Program-made: the position numbers and the translations under genes
Assembly: GCF_013348805.1 (NCBI RefSeq)
Contig: NZ_CP054690.1
Location: 2,790,001 to 2,854,000, forward strand
Source: Rhodococcus sp. W8901
GTDB taxonomy: Bacteria; Actinomycetota; Actinomycetes; Mycobacteriales; Mycobacteriaceae
Reading direction: 5' to 3'
DNA: 64,000 nucleotides
Part shown: positions 25,391 to 33,495 of the stretch, in pieces
How positions within the stretch are numbered: position 1 is the stretch's first letter
How the letters are laid out: every line of letters starts with the position of its first letter
Notes under the pieces: generated by a model
What the model saw: only the letters and a program-made list of their open reading frames with translations
The model's database searches: none
What the model was told of the DNA's origin: nothing

Positions 25391-25552
25391 TTGAAGATCG
25401 GCGACCGAGTTCGCATTTACCCAGGTGGCGCGTCAGTTCGCAGCATCATCGGCGACGACGGAGACGGACGCCTTCTGATCGAATCCGTCGAAGATGCGCC
25501 AGGGAAGTACCCCTTCCCGATGAAGCCTGAGGAACTGATCCCAGCCGAGTAG
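25391..25552 (+). CDS. Small beta-barrel-like protein (53 residues)
   Basis: The frame begins at TTG 25391 and codes a 53-residue protein: KIGDRVRIYPGGASVRSIIG, then GRLLIESVEDAPGKYPFPMK and PEELIPAE, with stop at 25552. The pattern G-D-x-V-R-I plus alternating hydrophobics looks like a KOW/SH3-like mini-domain. No ATG or GTG is available upstream in frame, and GGAGGT lies 26 bases away, so the start is uncertain. Confidence 0.5.
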   Translation: MKIGDRVRIYPGGASVRSIIGDDGDGRLLIESVEDAPGKYPFPMKPEELIPAE

Positions 25553-25882
25553 TCAATCACGCCCGGCCCGCGAAGCCGAGGAACAGCGCAGCGCCCACCA
25601 CCGGACCGTCGTGGCCACGAGCGCGACCACGCCAAGCCCGGCCACGACCAGGCCGACACGGTTCGCATCGTCGCATCCCGACACGTAGACGAAGTCAACG
25701 ACACCACCGTCGGGTAGTGACGCGTCAGGAGAATCCGAATAGCTACCGAAAGTGGTCATGGCCCCGTCCATGCACTCCGAATAGGCCCGCGTCTCCTGAC
25801 GATCGAATACGAGTGCGCCGACAACCACGACGACAGCCACCGCCGCGAGGCCTGCGAGCAGGTTGCGCGTCTTCGGAGTCAC
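25553..25882 (-). CDS. Small two-helix membrane protein
   Basis: A 109-residue protein with an N-terminal membrane helix (LLAGLAAVAVVVVVGALVF), an external loop with two cysteines (YSECMDG; VSGCDDA) and a second helix (VGLVVAGLGVVALVATTV). The loop lies between helices and may carry a disulfide. It is convergent with the 53-residue gene. Function unknown. Confidence 0.62.
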   Translation of the reverse strand: MTPKTRNLLAGLAAVAVVVVVGALVFDRQETRAYSECMDGAMTTFGSYSDSPDASLPDGGVVDFVYVSGCDDANRVGLVVAGLGVVALVATTVRWWALRCSSASRAGRD

Positions 25883-25959
25883 TGGGCGATTCTCACACGA
25901 GGTCAGTTCGCTGCTCGGCGCGGCTTCGTGGCGATGCCGGCGGCGCTAGTCTTCTCACC

Positions 25960-26286
25960 GTGATGGGGGAGAGGTCGACAGGAAATTGGTCATCGATGCT
26001 GGTCGGTATCACGACCGGGTCACTGACGGCGCTGCTGCTCAACCTGCTCGCCATCAGGGCGCTACGCGACGTGTGGGAGGTCGACCCGCACCCGTCGGCG
26101 GGCGCGATGTACTGGGTGTGCTTGTTCCTCCCACTCGTCTCGGGCATCGCGGTTGCCGCAGCGATCGGGCTTCTTCATCGGCCCGCTCGCCCCGCGGCCA
26201 TGGCCTTCCTCACCACCTACGTGGTGGTCGGGGCAGGAATGGTCGCACTGCAGAACTTCCTGGACACCTTCGCTGACCACATGTGA
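25960..26286 (+). CDS. Membrane protein with three helices
   Basis: A 108-residue protein with helices SLTALLLNLLAIRAL, MYWVCLFLPLVSGIAVAAAI and AFLTTYVVVGAGMVALQNFL. GTG 25960 is seven bases after TAGTCT (25947-25952), so a leaderless start is likely; ATG 25963 is the next codon. No domain recognised. Confidence 0.62.
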   Translation: MMGERSTGNWSSMLVGITTGSLTALLLNLLAIRALRDVWEVDPHPSAGAMYWVCLFLPLVSGIAVAAAIGLLHRPARPAAMAFLTTYVVVGAGMVALQNFLDTFADHM

Positions 26287-26388
26287 GCCGGCCCCGCTGT
26301 CACGCCGTCGATCACCACCCGCATGTCCGCACGTGCGAGCTGGCGAACCGTAGCCCCGCATCCCACCCCCGACTGCGAAGAGTGCACG

Positions 26389-26754
26389 TCACGGGTGGGA
26401 TGCAGGCAAGTCCACTTCGGATTCTTTGGCGCGGTAGCCGAGCCAGATCCACAGCGATGATGCGGCGACGATCAGGCCGGCAATGGCCAGTGCTGATGGG
26501 CCCCATTCGATGATGAGGTCGGAGGTGTGGGTGCCTGTGGCTGGGTAGGTCTGTTCACAGCGGGAAGCGACGAGGACGACCCAGGCTTTGCTGGAGATCG
26601 CGGGAGTTGCCACCACGCTGTCAGCGCCGGGCGGGATTGCTGACGGGGGGATCGGCTGCGAGATGCACACTTCGATCGGGGCGTTGATGAAGAACGCAGC
26701 AATATAGACGACGAGGCCGGCGGCGATGCCGAGCAGTGCGAGCGCCTTACGCAT
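26389..26754 (-). CDS. Membrane protein with two helices and a cysteine-bearing loop
   Basis: A 121-residue protein: N-terminal helix ALALLGIAAGLVVYIAAFFI, an extracytoplasmic loop of about 60 residues with cysteines in VCISQP and SRCEQTYPATG, and a second helix (ALAIAGLIVAASSLWIWLGY). GGGGGAG lies upstream of ATG 26754; the longer frame to 26847 is not used. It has the same architecture as 25553-25882, but sequence similarity is not obvious. Confidence 0.62.
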   Translation of the reverse strand: MRKALALLGIAAGLVVYIAAFFINAPIEVCISQPIPPSAIPPGADSVVATPAISSKAWVVLVASRCEQTYPATGTHTSDLIIEWGPSALAIAGLIVAASSLWIWLGYRAKESEVDLPASHP

Positions 26755-26871
26755 GTGATGACTCCCCCTTGGTGGTTCGTGCCGCGGTCCGACACGCTGC
26801 TGCTGACCGACGTGGTAGGTCGCTCCGTCACCCCGAGTTGTAGACACGACGTGTCCGGGCGCAGGGTGTGT

Positions 26872-27015
26872 CTAGTTGATGCGCAGGTTGATGTAGAACA
26901 TCACGGCCACGAAGGTAAGGATGGGAACGCTCCAGGCCAGGCGCGCTCGCTGATAGCGGATCCAGGTTCGGATGGTCTCCGTGAAAGTCATTCCCCGCCA
27001 AGTCGGTTGCTGCAT
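26872..27015 (-). CDS. 47-residue membrane peptide
   Basis: A short frame with a good ribosome site (GAGGGGGAAAC before the ATG at 27015). The first half is polar (MQQPTWRGMTFTETIRTWIR), the second is one membrane helix (LAWSVPILTFVAVMFYINL). It lies upstream of the membrane protein at 26389, same strand, 117 bases apart, so both may share a transcript. Confidence 0.55.
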   Translation of the reverse strand: MQQPTWRGMTFTETIRTWIRYQRARLAWSVPILTFVAVMFYINLRIN

Positions 27016-27290
27016 GTTTCCCCCTCGAGTGCGCCCGCTCGTCACCGTATCAAGCGCCGGGCGAACGATGTTCTGCCGTCAACCTCTGTGCCAGCTCCCG
27101 GATCGATCGACGTCGTCGTCGACATGTCGATTGTCTTCTCGGGCGGCGCGGGACTTGCCCGCGCGGACCACCCTTCGCCAAGTATCCGGACCTGTGGTCT
27201 TTGACCAATCGCCGAGTGTTGGTGAGCGCAGCCGGCAGCCGATGTCGGCGGCGGCCGTAAGAATCGGCACGCGGCCGGACACTACTTGGT

Positions 27291-27860
27291 ATGGGAGAGG
27301 AACAGCCGGGTTCACCGGCACCGGGGGATGTCGTGCGGTTCACCGCACTGTGGGGCGACTATGTCGGGCGGGTGTCCGCGTATGCCTGCCGACACGTGGA
27401 CCACCACACCGCACAGGAGGTGGTGTCCGAGACGTTCATGGTCGCGTGGCGACGGCTACCGGAGGTCCCTGAAAAGGCGCTGCCCTGGCTGCTAGGGGTC
27501 GCACGCAACATAGTGTCCAATCACCGCCGCGGTGACCGCCGACGCGACGCGTTGACCGAGAAGGTGGCCCGCATGGAACACGTCGCGATGTCGACGCCGG
27601 GCGCCGACATCGCCGTCACCGACCGAGCCGAAGTACTCGAGGCCCTGGCAACCCTGACCTCGACGGAGCGTGAGGCCCTGCTCCTGACCGCGTGGGACGG
27701 ATTGAGCGCCACCGAGGCCGCCCACGTCATGGGCTGTTCCGTCCCGGCCATGCACGTGCGGCTGTTTCGCGCCCGACGACGTTTGCAGACCGGACCCGGC
27801 ACCGAATCCACCGCCCCAATCCCTCTGCGGGCCACCACCGAACCGAGGAGCATCCGATGA
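27291..27860 (+). CDS. ECF-type RNA polymerase sigma factor
   Basis: A 189-residue sigma-70 family protein. Region 2 (FTALWGDYVGRVSAYACRHV, AQEVVSETFMVAWRRL) and region 4 (LATLTSTEREALLLTAWDGL, SATEAAHVMGCS) are clear. The start ATG 27291 follows a possible GACACT box. The stop overlaps the next gene (ATGA), which codes a membrane-anchored protein and probably acts as its regulator. A second, related pair follows 1.6 kb downstream. Confidence 0.87.
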   Translation: MGEEQPGSPAPGDVVRFTALWGDYVGRVSAYACRHVDHHTAQEVVSETFMVAWRRLPEVPEKALPWLLGVARNIVSNHRRGDRRRDALTEKVARMEHVAMSTPGADIAVTDRAEVLEALATLTSTEREALLLTAWDGLSATEAAHVMGCSVPAMHVRLFRARRRLQTGPGTESTAPIPLRATTEPRSIR

Positions 27861-28624
27861 CGAAGGACCTGTTGAAGACCCTCGAAGCCATGCGACCCGA
27901 CACCGGAGCCGACCGACTGTGGCCGCAGCATGTGCAGGCCGCCGAACAGGCCCGCATCATGGCGACCACCTCCGCGCCGACGGCTCCCGCGGTGCGGTCC
28001 AGGCGGGTCGGTGCGGTGGCTCTGACGGCGGCGCTGTTCGCGGTGGGCGCCCTCGGCGCGTGCGCGGCCGCCGCCACCGGGCTGATGCCGAAGGCGTTCA
28101 CCGACCACTACTACTTCTGGAAAGAAGCGGCACCGGAGCCGGGGGCGACCGCGGTGGACCCGGCCACCGCCGAGCGGATCGCCTCCATCCCCGGACCGGA
28201 CGGCACCGTATTCAGCGTTTTCGAGGCCCGCGGTGCCGGCAGCCAGCGGTGCGTGACCTCGGTGTTCGAGAGCGCCGCCGGGGCCGCGGACCCCGGCCCG
28301 TCGGAGTTCACTGACCTGGGTAGCCGGTGCAGGCATGACGGTGAAGGCGGATTCGGCGACGGCGCCGGCACGATGGTCGCGACCTTCGGCGACGGTGGCA
28401 GCGAGGTGCTTCCGAAGGAACTCGTCTACGACGCAGTAGCAGGAACTGCGGTGCGCGCCGAACTGTGCACGAGCACAGGGCAGGTGCTGCCCACGATCCT
28501 CGCGGACGGCAGCTTCTTCGGCTGGTTCCCGAAACCAGAGCCTGGCAGCCCCCGCCCCGTCCTGACCGGATACGCGGCGGACGGGACCGTCGTCGGCAGC
28601 ATCGAGATCGGACCGAACTTCTAG
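27857..28624 (+). CDS. Membrane-anchored partner of the sigma factor (putative anti-sigma)
   Basis: A 255-residue protein with about 50 cytoplasmic residues (LLKTLEAMRPDTGADRLWP), one membrane helix (VGAVALTAALFAVGALGACA) and an outside domain of about 180 residues with several cysteines (RCVTS, SRCRHDG, ELCTSTG). GAGGAG lies before the ATG, and the start overlaps the sigma stop. The layout is that of transmembrane anti-sigma factors, but no zinc-binding HxxxCxxC is seen, so the role is inferred from position. Confidence 0.7.
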   Translation: MTKDLLKTLEAMRPDTGADRLWPQHVQAAEQARIMATTSAPTAPAVRSRRVGAVALTAALFAVGALGACAAAATGLMPKAFTDHYYFWKEAAPEPGATAVDPATAERIASIPGPDGTVFSVFEARGAGSQRCVTSVFESAAGAADPGPSEFTDLGSRCRHDGEGGFGDGAGTMVATFGDGGSEVLPKELVYDAVAGTAVRAELCTSTGQVLPTILADGSFFGWFPKPEPGSPRPVLTGYAADGTVVGSIEIGPNF

Positions 28625-28676
28625 ACCCGTACCGACTTGCGCCGCCATTAGCGATCGAGGACGATCTTCCGTCGGA

Positions 28677-28727
28677 AAGACGGTCACGGACTACTGGTGT
28701 GACGCGCAGGCTGGCGCCCCCGCCTAG
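28677..28727 (+). pseudogene. Remnant of a 10159-type gene
   Basis: This stretch reads KTVTDYWCDAQAGAPA and a stop. It matches KTAADYWRDAQAGAPA in the gene at 10159, and the DNA is nearly the same over about 45 bases. No start or zinc-ribbon part remains. Confidence 0.5.
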
Positions 28728-28820
28728 CGGACCGAAGCGTCCTCGACCGGCAAACGGGCTGGCCGGTAGGTACGGTGCGTGGGATTCACCAATCCATTGC
28801 AGCAGAGGGGAAGTTCTGTG

Positions 28821-29159
28821 ATGTCAATGAAGAAGTCTCTCGGGGTGGTGGCTGCGGCCGCGATGCTGGCCATCGGGTTCGCTCCGGCGAACGCCGCATC
28901 GAGCGAGTCGGCGCCGGCCGCACCGGACACGAGTGCGGCCGCCATCGAGAAGGCGATGGCGAAGGCCAACGACCCGAACTCGGTTCTGCTGGAAAGGCTT
29001 TCGAATGAAGACCGCGAACTCTTGAAGTCGTCGAAAGTGAAGTCGGTGCTTATCGATGCGAACACTGGTGCGGTGCTCAGTGTTGGTGAGGGCGACTTCG
29101 TGCCTGAGGGAGCGGCGCCTGGATCGCTTGAAGCGAGGTCTGTGGTCCCGGGAGCGTGA
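28821..29159 (+). CDS. Small secreted protein
   Basis: A 112-residue protein with a Sec signal peptide (KKSLGVVAAAAMLAIGFA, cleavage near ANA-A, residue 25) and an Ala/Ser-rich acidic mature part. AGAGGGGAAG lies about 8 bases before ATG 28821. It sits between the two sigma-factor pairs and could be a target or a passenger. No domain recognised. Confidence 0.68.
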   Translation: MSMKKSLGVVAAAAMLAIGFAPANAASSESAPAAPDTSAAAIEKAMAKANDPNSVLLERLSNEDRELLKSSKVKSVLIDANTGAVLSVGEGDFVPEGAAPGSLEARSVVPGA

Positions 29160-29430
29160 TGGGGACTGCCGCCGCGGCCAACTGAATGGCACAGATAGGT
29201 GAACCAGCCACGGCCAGACACGGTTGTTCGCAGCCGCGGCCGGCACACCACAGCTTTGACCCAGGAAACGACTTGACCACCCGCGCCCGCCACGGAGACC
29301 GCGTCGTGCAGTCTGGCACGAGGGGCGAACGCTGCCAGATCAGGGTTGTTTTGATGAGTTTCGCCATGCTCGGTAATTTCCGCCGTTCCCGCGCCGTTAC
29401 CTGGTGACGAGTGTCGGTGGAGGGGAATGG

Positions 29431-29970
29431 ATGGGCACAGATGAGGCGCGATTCACTGAGTTATACAGGCAGTTGTATCGCCGGGTGTGGGCGTACGCCG
29501 CCAGGCGTGCACCGGACCAGATTGCGCAGGAAGCGACCGACGAAGCATTCCTGATCGCGTGGAAGAAGCTGGACCAGCTTCCAACCGACCCACTACCTTG
29601 GCTGTTGGTAGCCACCGGGCATGCGCTCTCCGAACATCGGCGGCGAGAATACAAACAGCTCACGCTGATCGAATGGGCGACTTCAGGGTCACTGTTGTCG
29701 CCACCGACCGCGCCCGGCGCCGATGATGCGGCGTTGGAACGTCTGAGTGTGCTCGCAGCACTTCAGGCTCTGCCCGAGCAAGACCGCGAAACGTTGATGT
29801 TGACGGTATGGGACGGCCTGAGTTACCGGCAGTCCGCCGAAGCGGTTGGGTGCAGCACAACAGCGTTCGCCGTCCGTCACCACCGCGCACGCCGCCGCCT
29901 CTCTGCGGCGCTGGCAATTCAGGATTCTTCCGGCACACCTTCGATCCAGATGGAAAGGGATGCGACATGA
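29431..29970 (+). CDS. ECF-type RNA polymerase sigma factor (second copy)
   Basis: A 179-residue sigma-70 family protein. Region 2 is RFTELYRQLYRRVWAYAARR and TDEAFLIAWKKLDQLP; region 4 is LPEQDRETLMLTVWDGLSYR and QSAEAVGCSTTAFAVRHHRA. It resembles the sigma factor at 27291 over its length (PLPWLL, ALL/LML-TAWDGLS). GGAGGGG lies five bases before ATG 29431, so this start is preferred over 29404. The stop overlaps the next gene. Confidence 0.85.
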   Translation: MGTDEARFTELYRQLYRRVWAYAARRAPDQIAQEATDEAFLIAWKKLDQLPTDPLPWLLVATGHALSEHRRREYKQLTLIEWATSGSLLSPPTAPGADDAALERLSVLAALQALPEQDRETLMLTVWDGLSYRQSAEAVGCSTTAFAVRHHRARRRLSAALAIQDSSGTPSIQMERDAT

Positions 29971-31028
29971 GCGACAAACGATCAGCGATCGACAGAATGG
30001 AACGCCAGAATCCCGTTCCCTCGAGCTCGAATCTCGAGCCTCCGGTGGGTGGCGTGGAGCAGATACTCGCCCACAGCCGGGACCGATCGAAGTCGAATCA
30101 TGATGCCCGACGGCCGTACCGCCCGCTCCTGACCGCGGCCAGCGTTGTCCTGGTTGTCGGGGCGATAGTAGGCACAGTCCTGGTTGTCGGGGATCGATCA
30201 GGAACAACCGCTCCGGGATCGCCGCCGGCTGCATCGTTCGCGCTTCCCCCCACCGACTCCGACCTGGCCGTGTTGCCCCCTCCGACCGCTCCGGAGGGGG
30301 CAACACCCACGGCGCCGTTGCTGCACTTCGTTGCCTACACCCAGCCGGTCTCAGCCAAGGACCTTCTACTTCATCTGGCCGACCAAGCACGTCAACAGCC
30401 ACCTGCCAGAGGCACCGGACCCTACGAGTTCATACAGACTCGAAGGTGGTTTCTGTCGAGCGATCAGACAACGGACGGAACCGTCCTCGGTTGGGGCACC
30501 GCGGTCGTCGACCGCGAACAATGGGGTGCCGAAGACGGGTTGGGGCAGATCGTCGACACCGAGAATGGTGTAGCTCGATCCGCCAACATCGGTCCCGCCC
30601 GTTTGCCCGGTGATCAGATCGGCTCCGACGAATCCTCGGCCCAGGTGCTTCGAGAGCGACTTCTCCACGAGGGGGACGGCCGAAGCGCGCCGCAGTGGTT
30701 CAACGCGTTCACCGACACCTGGACAACGCGCATCGTTCCTCCGAACCTGCAAGCGGCCTTCCTCAGCATCCTTGCCGAGCAGCAGGACATCGCGGTACTC
30801 GGTGCGGTCACTGATCGCGTCGGCCGCCATGGCGTAGCCGTCAGCACCGAAACCCACGAACGTCGACTGGTCCTCGTCTTCGATGAGACGACCGGAGCAT
30901 TGCTGGACTACGAGCAGATCGCACTGACTCCCACCGCAGCGTCAGTCCCAGTCGCACTGCCCTCCACAGTGGGCTACACCGTCTGGCTCGACCACGGGTA
31001 TGTCGACTCTGTGGGAAATCGTCCCTGA
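29967..31028 (+). CDS. Membrane-anchored sigma partner, CU044_5270 type
   Basis: A 353-residue protein coupled to the sigma factor by an ATGA overlap. About 50 cytoplasmic residues (GGVEQILAHSRDRS) precede one helix (LLTAASVVLVVGAIVGTVLV), then a Pro-rich linker and a large outside domain with YEFIQTRRWFLSSDQ and GTLLDYEQ-like runs, the features of CU044_5270 family proteins often encoded next to sigma factors. Presumed role: membrane control of the sigma factor or a sensor it reports to, an inference. Confidence 0.75.
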   Translation: MSDKRSAIDRMERQNPVPSSSNLEPPVGGVEQILAHSRDRSKSNHDARRPYRPLLTAASVVLVVGAIVGTVLVVGDRSGTTAPGSPPAASFALPPTDSDLAVLPPPTAPEGATPTAPLLHFVAYTQPVSAKDLLLHLADQARQQPPARGTGPYEFIQTRRWFLSSDQTTDGTVLGWGTAVVDREQWGAEDGLGQIVDTENGVARSANIGPARLPGDQIGSDESSAQVLRERLLHEGDGRSAPQWFNAFTDTWTTRIVPPNLQAAFLSILAEQQDIAVLGAVTDRVGRHGVAVSTETHERRLVLVFDETTGALLDYEQIALTPTAASVPVALPSTVGYTVWLDHGYVDSVGNRP

Positions 31029-31176
31029 CAATCCGCCCGGCGAACAGTTGCTCGACTCGACAACAAGATCATGTTTCCGCAGCAAATCTATTCTCATTCG
31101 TCACCCTGCGCCAACCACGAGTGAGGAGGGCGCCCGCTCGCGCGTGCGATTACCGACGCCGCCGATTGACTTCCAT

Positions 31177-31218
31177 GGTTTGTGATGCAAACCTAAACCG
31201 GGGTTTGCATCACAAACC
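31177..31218. promoter_or_regulatory. 17-base perfect inverted repeat, likely double operator
   Basis: GGTTTGTGATGCAAACC (31177-31193) and its exact complement (31202-31218) flank an eight-base spacer. Each arm is itself a dyad, GGTTTG-N5-CAAACC. It lies 22 bases before the membrane protein gene at 31240 and leaves the ribosome site AAAGGA free. Two sites for a dimeric regulator are likely, most simply the winged-helix protein encoded downstream. Confidence 0.75.
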
Positions 31219-31239
31219 GAAAGGAACCGGGGGATCGCC

Positions 31240-31929
31240 ATGGACCGCTCAGCTGAGACGTCGCGTGAGGTATTAGCCGAGGTCAAGGCGGTTGGGCGTC
31301 GAACCAGAGCAGCTCGCCCGCACAACTGGGTGGCGCTGGCGGTCTTGGCGGTGGTCGTGGTCGCGGCGATGCCGCTCTACATACAGCGCCCCTTCGGCGC
31401 GCAGTGGTCGGGCTCCTCGCAGCTCAGCAGGCTCTCCGGGTTCGGGCAGCTGGAGCACCCCACCGCCGCTGCGGCCTATTGGCTGGTCGTACTACCGGTG
31501 GCGTATGCGGTGATCGCCGTCTACCTGGTCCGGCGCGGATCGTCTTCCGGAGTTCGGGTGCGGGCGTCATACGTCACCGTCTGCGGACTGGTCCTGTTCT
31601 TGGTGTTGGTGGCGGTAGTAGTGGTGGTGCCGCAGTTGCAGCTCCCATTGGGGAATCTGACGATCCGCGGGCTCACCCCGCTACTGGCGATCGCGGTGGG
31701 AGTCATGGTGTGGGGTGTACTCGGCCGGGATCTCACGATTCTCGGAATCGGCGCCCTCGCACTCGTCGTCAGCCTGGTGGCAAACCTGTACAACGTCGAG
31801 AACATGATCTTGGCACAGGGTGTCGACTTCGACTACCGGTACAACCTCCTGCTCAACCTGGCCTTGCCTGCCCTGGTTCTGTCGATCGGCGCAGTCGTTG
31901 TGGCCGTGCGGGATCGGGGCCCGCGATGA
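31240..31929 (+). CDS. Integral membrane protein paired with a winged-helix regulator
   Basis: A 229-residue protein with a basic N-terminus and six predicted helices (WVALAVLAVVVVAAMPLYI; AYWLVVLPVAYAVIAVYLV; YVTVCGLVLFLVLVAVVVVV; GLTPLLAIAVGVMVWGVL; ILGIGALALVVSLVANLY; LALPALVLSIGAVVVAV). No transporter motif recognised. GAAAGGAACC lies before the ATG. The stop overlaps the regulator gene, and the palindrome at 31177 lies in front. Confidence 0.75.
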   Translation: MDRSAETSREVLAEVKAVGRRTRAARPHNWVALAVLAVVVVAAMPLYIQRPFGAQWSGSSQLSRLSGFGQLEHPTAAAAYWLVVLPVAYAVIAVYLVRRGSSSGVRVRASYVTVCGLVLFLVLVAVVVVVPQLQLPLGNLTIRGLTPLLAIAVGVMVWGVLGRDLTILGIGALALVVSLVANLYNVENMILAQGVDFDYRYNLLLNLALPALVLSIGAVVVAVRDRGPR

Positions 31930-32246
31930 CCCACCCCACCAACGACCTCGACGATGTTGTCCACCAACGAACCCGACTGGGTATTCTCGCCGTTCTCTCA
32001 GAAGCGGACTCGGTCGATTTCGTGTTCATTCGCCAGACCCTTGGACTGACTGCCGGCAATCTCTCTCGCCACCTCGCAGTCCTGTGCGATGCGCAGCTGA
32101 TCGCGATCGACAAGAAGGAATCGTCAGGTAGGGCGCGGACGTGGGTGTCGATCACCAAACGTGGTCGGTCCGCATTCAAAGCTGAACTGGCGATCCTCAG
32201 GGGCCTTGTCGAGGCAGCGCAGCGGGGCACTACCGGAACTGCCTGA
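31926..32246 (+). CDS. Winged-helix transcriptional regulator
   Basis: A 106-residue MarR/ArsR-like DNA-binding protein: LGILAVLSEADSVDFVFIRQ, LGLTAGNLSRHLAVLCDAQL as recognition helix, and IDKKESSGRARTWVSITKRG as wing, typical for the small winged-helix (HTH_27) type. The start overlaps the membrane protein stop. It is the natural candidate to bind the 31177-31218 repeat and control its own operon. Confidence 0.82.
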   Translation: MTHPTNDLDDVVHQRTRLGILAVLSEADSVDFVFIRQTLGLTAGNLSRHLAVLCDAQLIAIDKKESSGRARTWVSITKRGRSAFKAELAILRGLVEAAQRGTTGTA

Positions 32247-32455
32247 CCCGACGTCGGCAGACCGATCGTGCGGAGGCCCTGGGGGGTTACGCCTCACCAC
32301 CGGTTCGCGTCGCCACGACACATCTACTGTGACAGGCGCAGCCGTACCCGCCCTGAATCCGTCAACATGCCTTGGCGAGGCGCCTGTCGTCCTGCCCGAC
32401 TCGACTGTGCACATGCCGTGCGCCCGATTGGATCGTCGCCGGTGTTGAGATGCAA

Positions 32456-33142
32456 CTAGAGCGATTCAGGACCAGTGTCATTCATCGCTCGTACAGCTAG
32501 GTACCGGGCGAGCCCGACGGTGAGCACAAGTCCGACGATGACCAGTCCGGTAACCGCGACGAATACCGGGGTAGAGGTATTGAAGTCCCTCCACCAAGCG
32601 ACAGCAACGCCTGCACCCGTACTGAGCGCGGCGCCGATTGGCAGGAGAGCAGCGAGCCAGCGCACGGTCGATGCAGCGCACGGGTCGCCGAAGTATCGAA
32701 GAGCGCCCCACACGCACAACAGCGCGCACAGAAATGCCAGGGCAGCACCGGAGGCGTAGAAGGACAAGACGAAGCGCAAACGCCCCGGATCGAACGAGCC
32801 CGACCAGCCGCGGAAACTAGCAACGAGGACGAGTAGAACGGCGGCGAGGCCGACGACGATTCCTGCAAGGGCGGAGGGGACAACAAGCCCCAAACGCAGA
32901 GCGCGGCCGCACATTCCGCGCTCGTGCGCCCACGATCGGAGCATCTGGTCACTGTCTTCACCCAGGATCGAGGTCGGGCTGTGGCCATCTTGGTACGCGC
33001 CTCTGAGTTCGGTCTCGAGTTCGGTGAGCAGTAGCTGTCGATCGGTCCGGTGGACGCCGGCGCGTCGCCAGAGGCGGTTGGCCTGCCGGATGACGTCCGA
33101 TCGTTCGGTGCTGTCGGCGCGCGCGGCGGTTGCGGAGGTCAT
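32456..33142 (-). CDS. HAAS-like membrane protein partnered with PadR
   Basis: A 228-residue protein. The N-terminal 90 residues are helical and charged (DVIRQANRLWRRAGVHRTDR; LLTELETELRGAYQDG), resembling the HAAS signalling domain found behind PadR genes. Four helices follow (LVVPSALAGIVVGLAAVLLV; FVLSFYASGAALAFLCALLC; WLAALLPIGAALSTGAGVAV; VFVAVTGLVIVGLVLTVGLA). The ATG overlaps the PadR stop (ATGA). Role: membrane partner of the PadR regulator, known family context. Confidence 0.72.
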   Translation of the reverse strand: MTSATAARADSTERSDVIRQANRLWRRAGVHRTDRQLLLTELETELRGAYQDGHSPTSILGEDSDQMLRSWAHERGMCGRALRLGLVVPSALAGIVVGLAAVLLVLVASFRGWSGSFDPGRLRFVLSFYASGAALAFLCALLCVWGALRYFGDPCAASTVRWLAALLPIGAALSTGAGVAVAWWRDFNTSTPVFVAVTGLVIVGLVLTVGLARYLAVRAMNDTGPESL

Positions 33143-33495
33143 GCGATTTCCGTTCTGTTGTCGGCCTGGGTCTCGGACTGTAAAAGGGAAGTGACACTGG
33201 AGGAGACGGCGAGCCACTCTGTGGTACCGCTGGCGAGCACATCGACACCGTCGTCACTGAGCGCGTAGTACTTTCGTGGCGGTCCGGACGCCGAGGGGCG
33301 CATCTTCGAGACGACGAGGCCGGCCTTCTCGAGTCGCGCCAGCAACGGATACGTGGAGCCGCCCGAGACAAGAAGATCCTGCTCGGCCAACCGCTCGGTG
33401 AGTTCGTATCCGTACACCGGCCGCTCTCGCAGCAATGCCAGCAGGCAGAGGTCCAAGACTCCTCGAAGTACCAGGCTTCGTCGTTCCACACTCAT
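33139..33495 (-). CDS. PadR-family transcriptional regulator
   Basis: A 118-residue winged-helix regulator with the PadR pattern LVLRGVLDLCLLALL, YGYELTERLA, GGSTYPLLARLEKAGLV, and GPPRKYYALSDDG. ATG 33495 is seven bases after TACCGT on the minus strand, and a CTTGCT-AGCAAG palindrome lies at 33520-33532, a candidate operator. The longer frame to 33531 would cross it. Operon with the HAAS-like gene. Confidence 0.85.
   Translation of the reverse strand: MSVERRSLVLRGVLDLCLLALLRERPVYGYELTERLAEQDLLVSGGSTYPLLARLEKAGLVVSKMRPSASGPPRKYYALSDDGVDVLASGTTEWLAVSSSVTSLLQSETQADNRTEIA

Noticed and set aside
5338-26360. GTAGCCCCGCATCC in both 5342 and 26350 regions as a repeat family
   Set aside because: The similarity is only about 14 bases and the flanks diverge, so it can be chance in GC-rich DNA.
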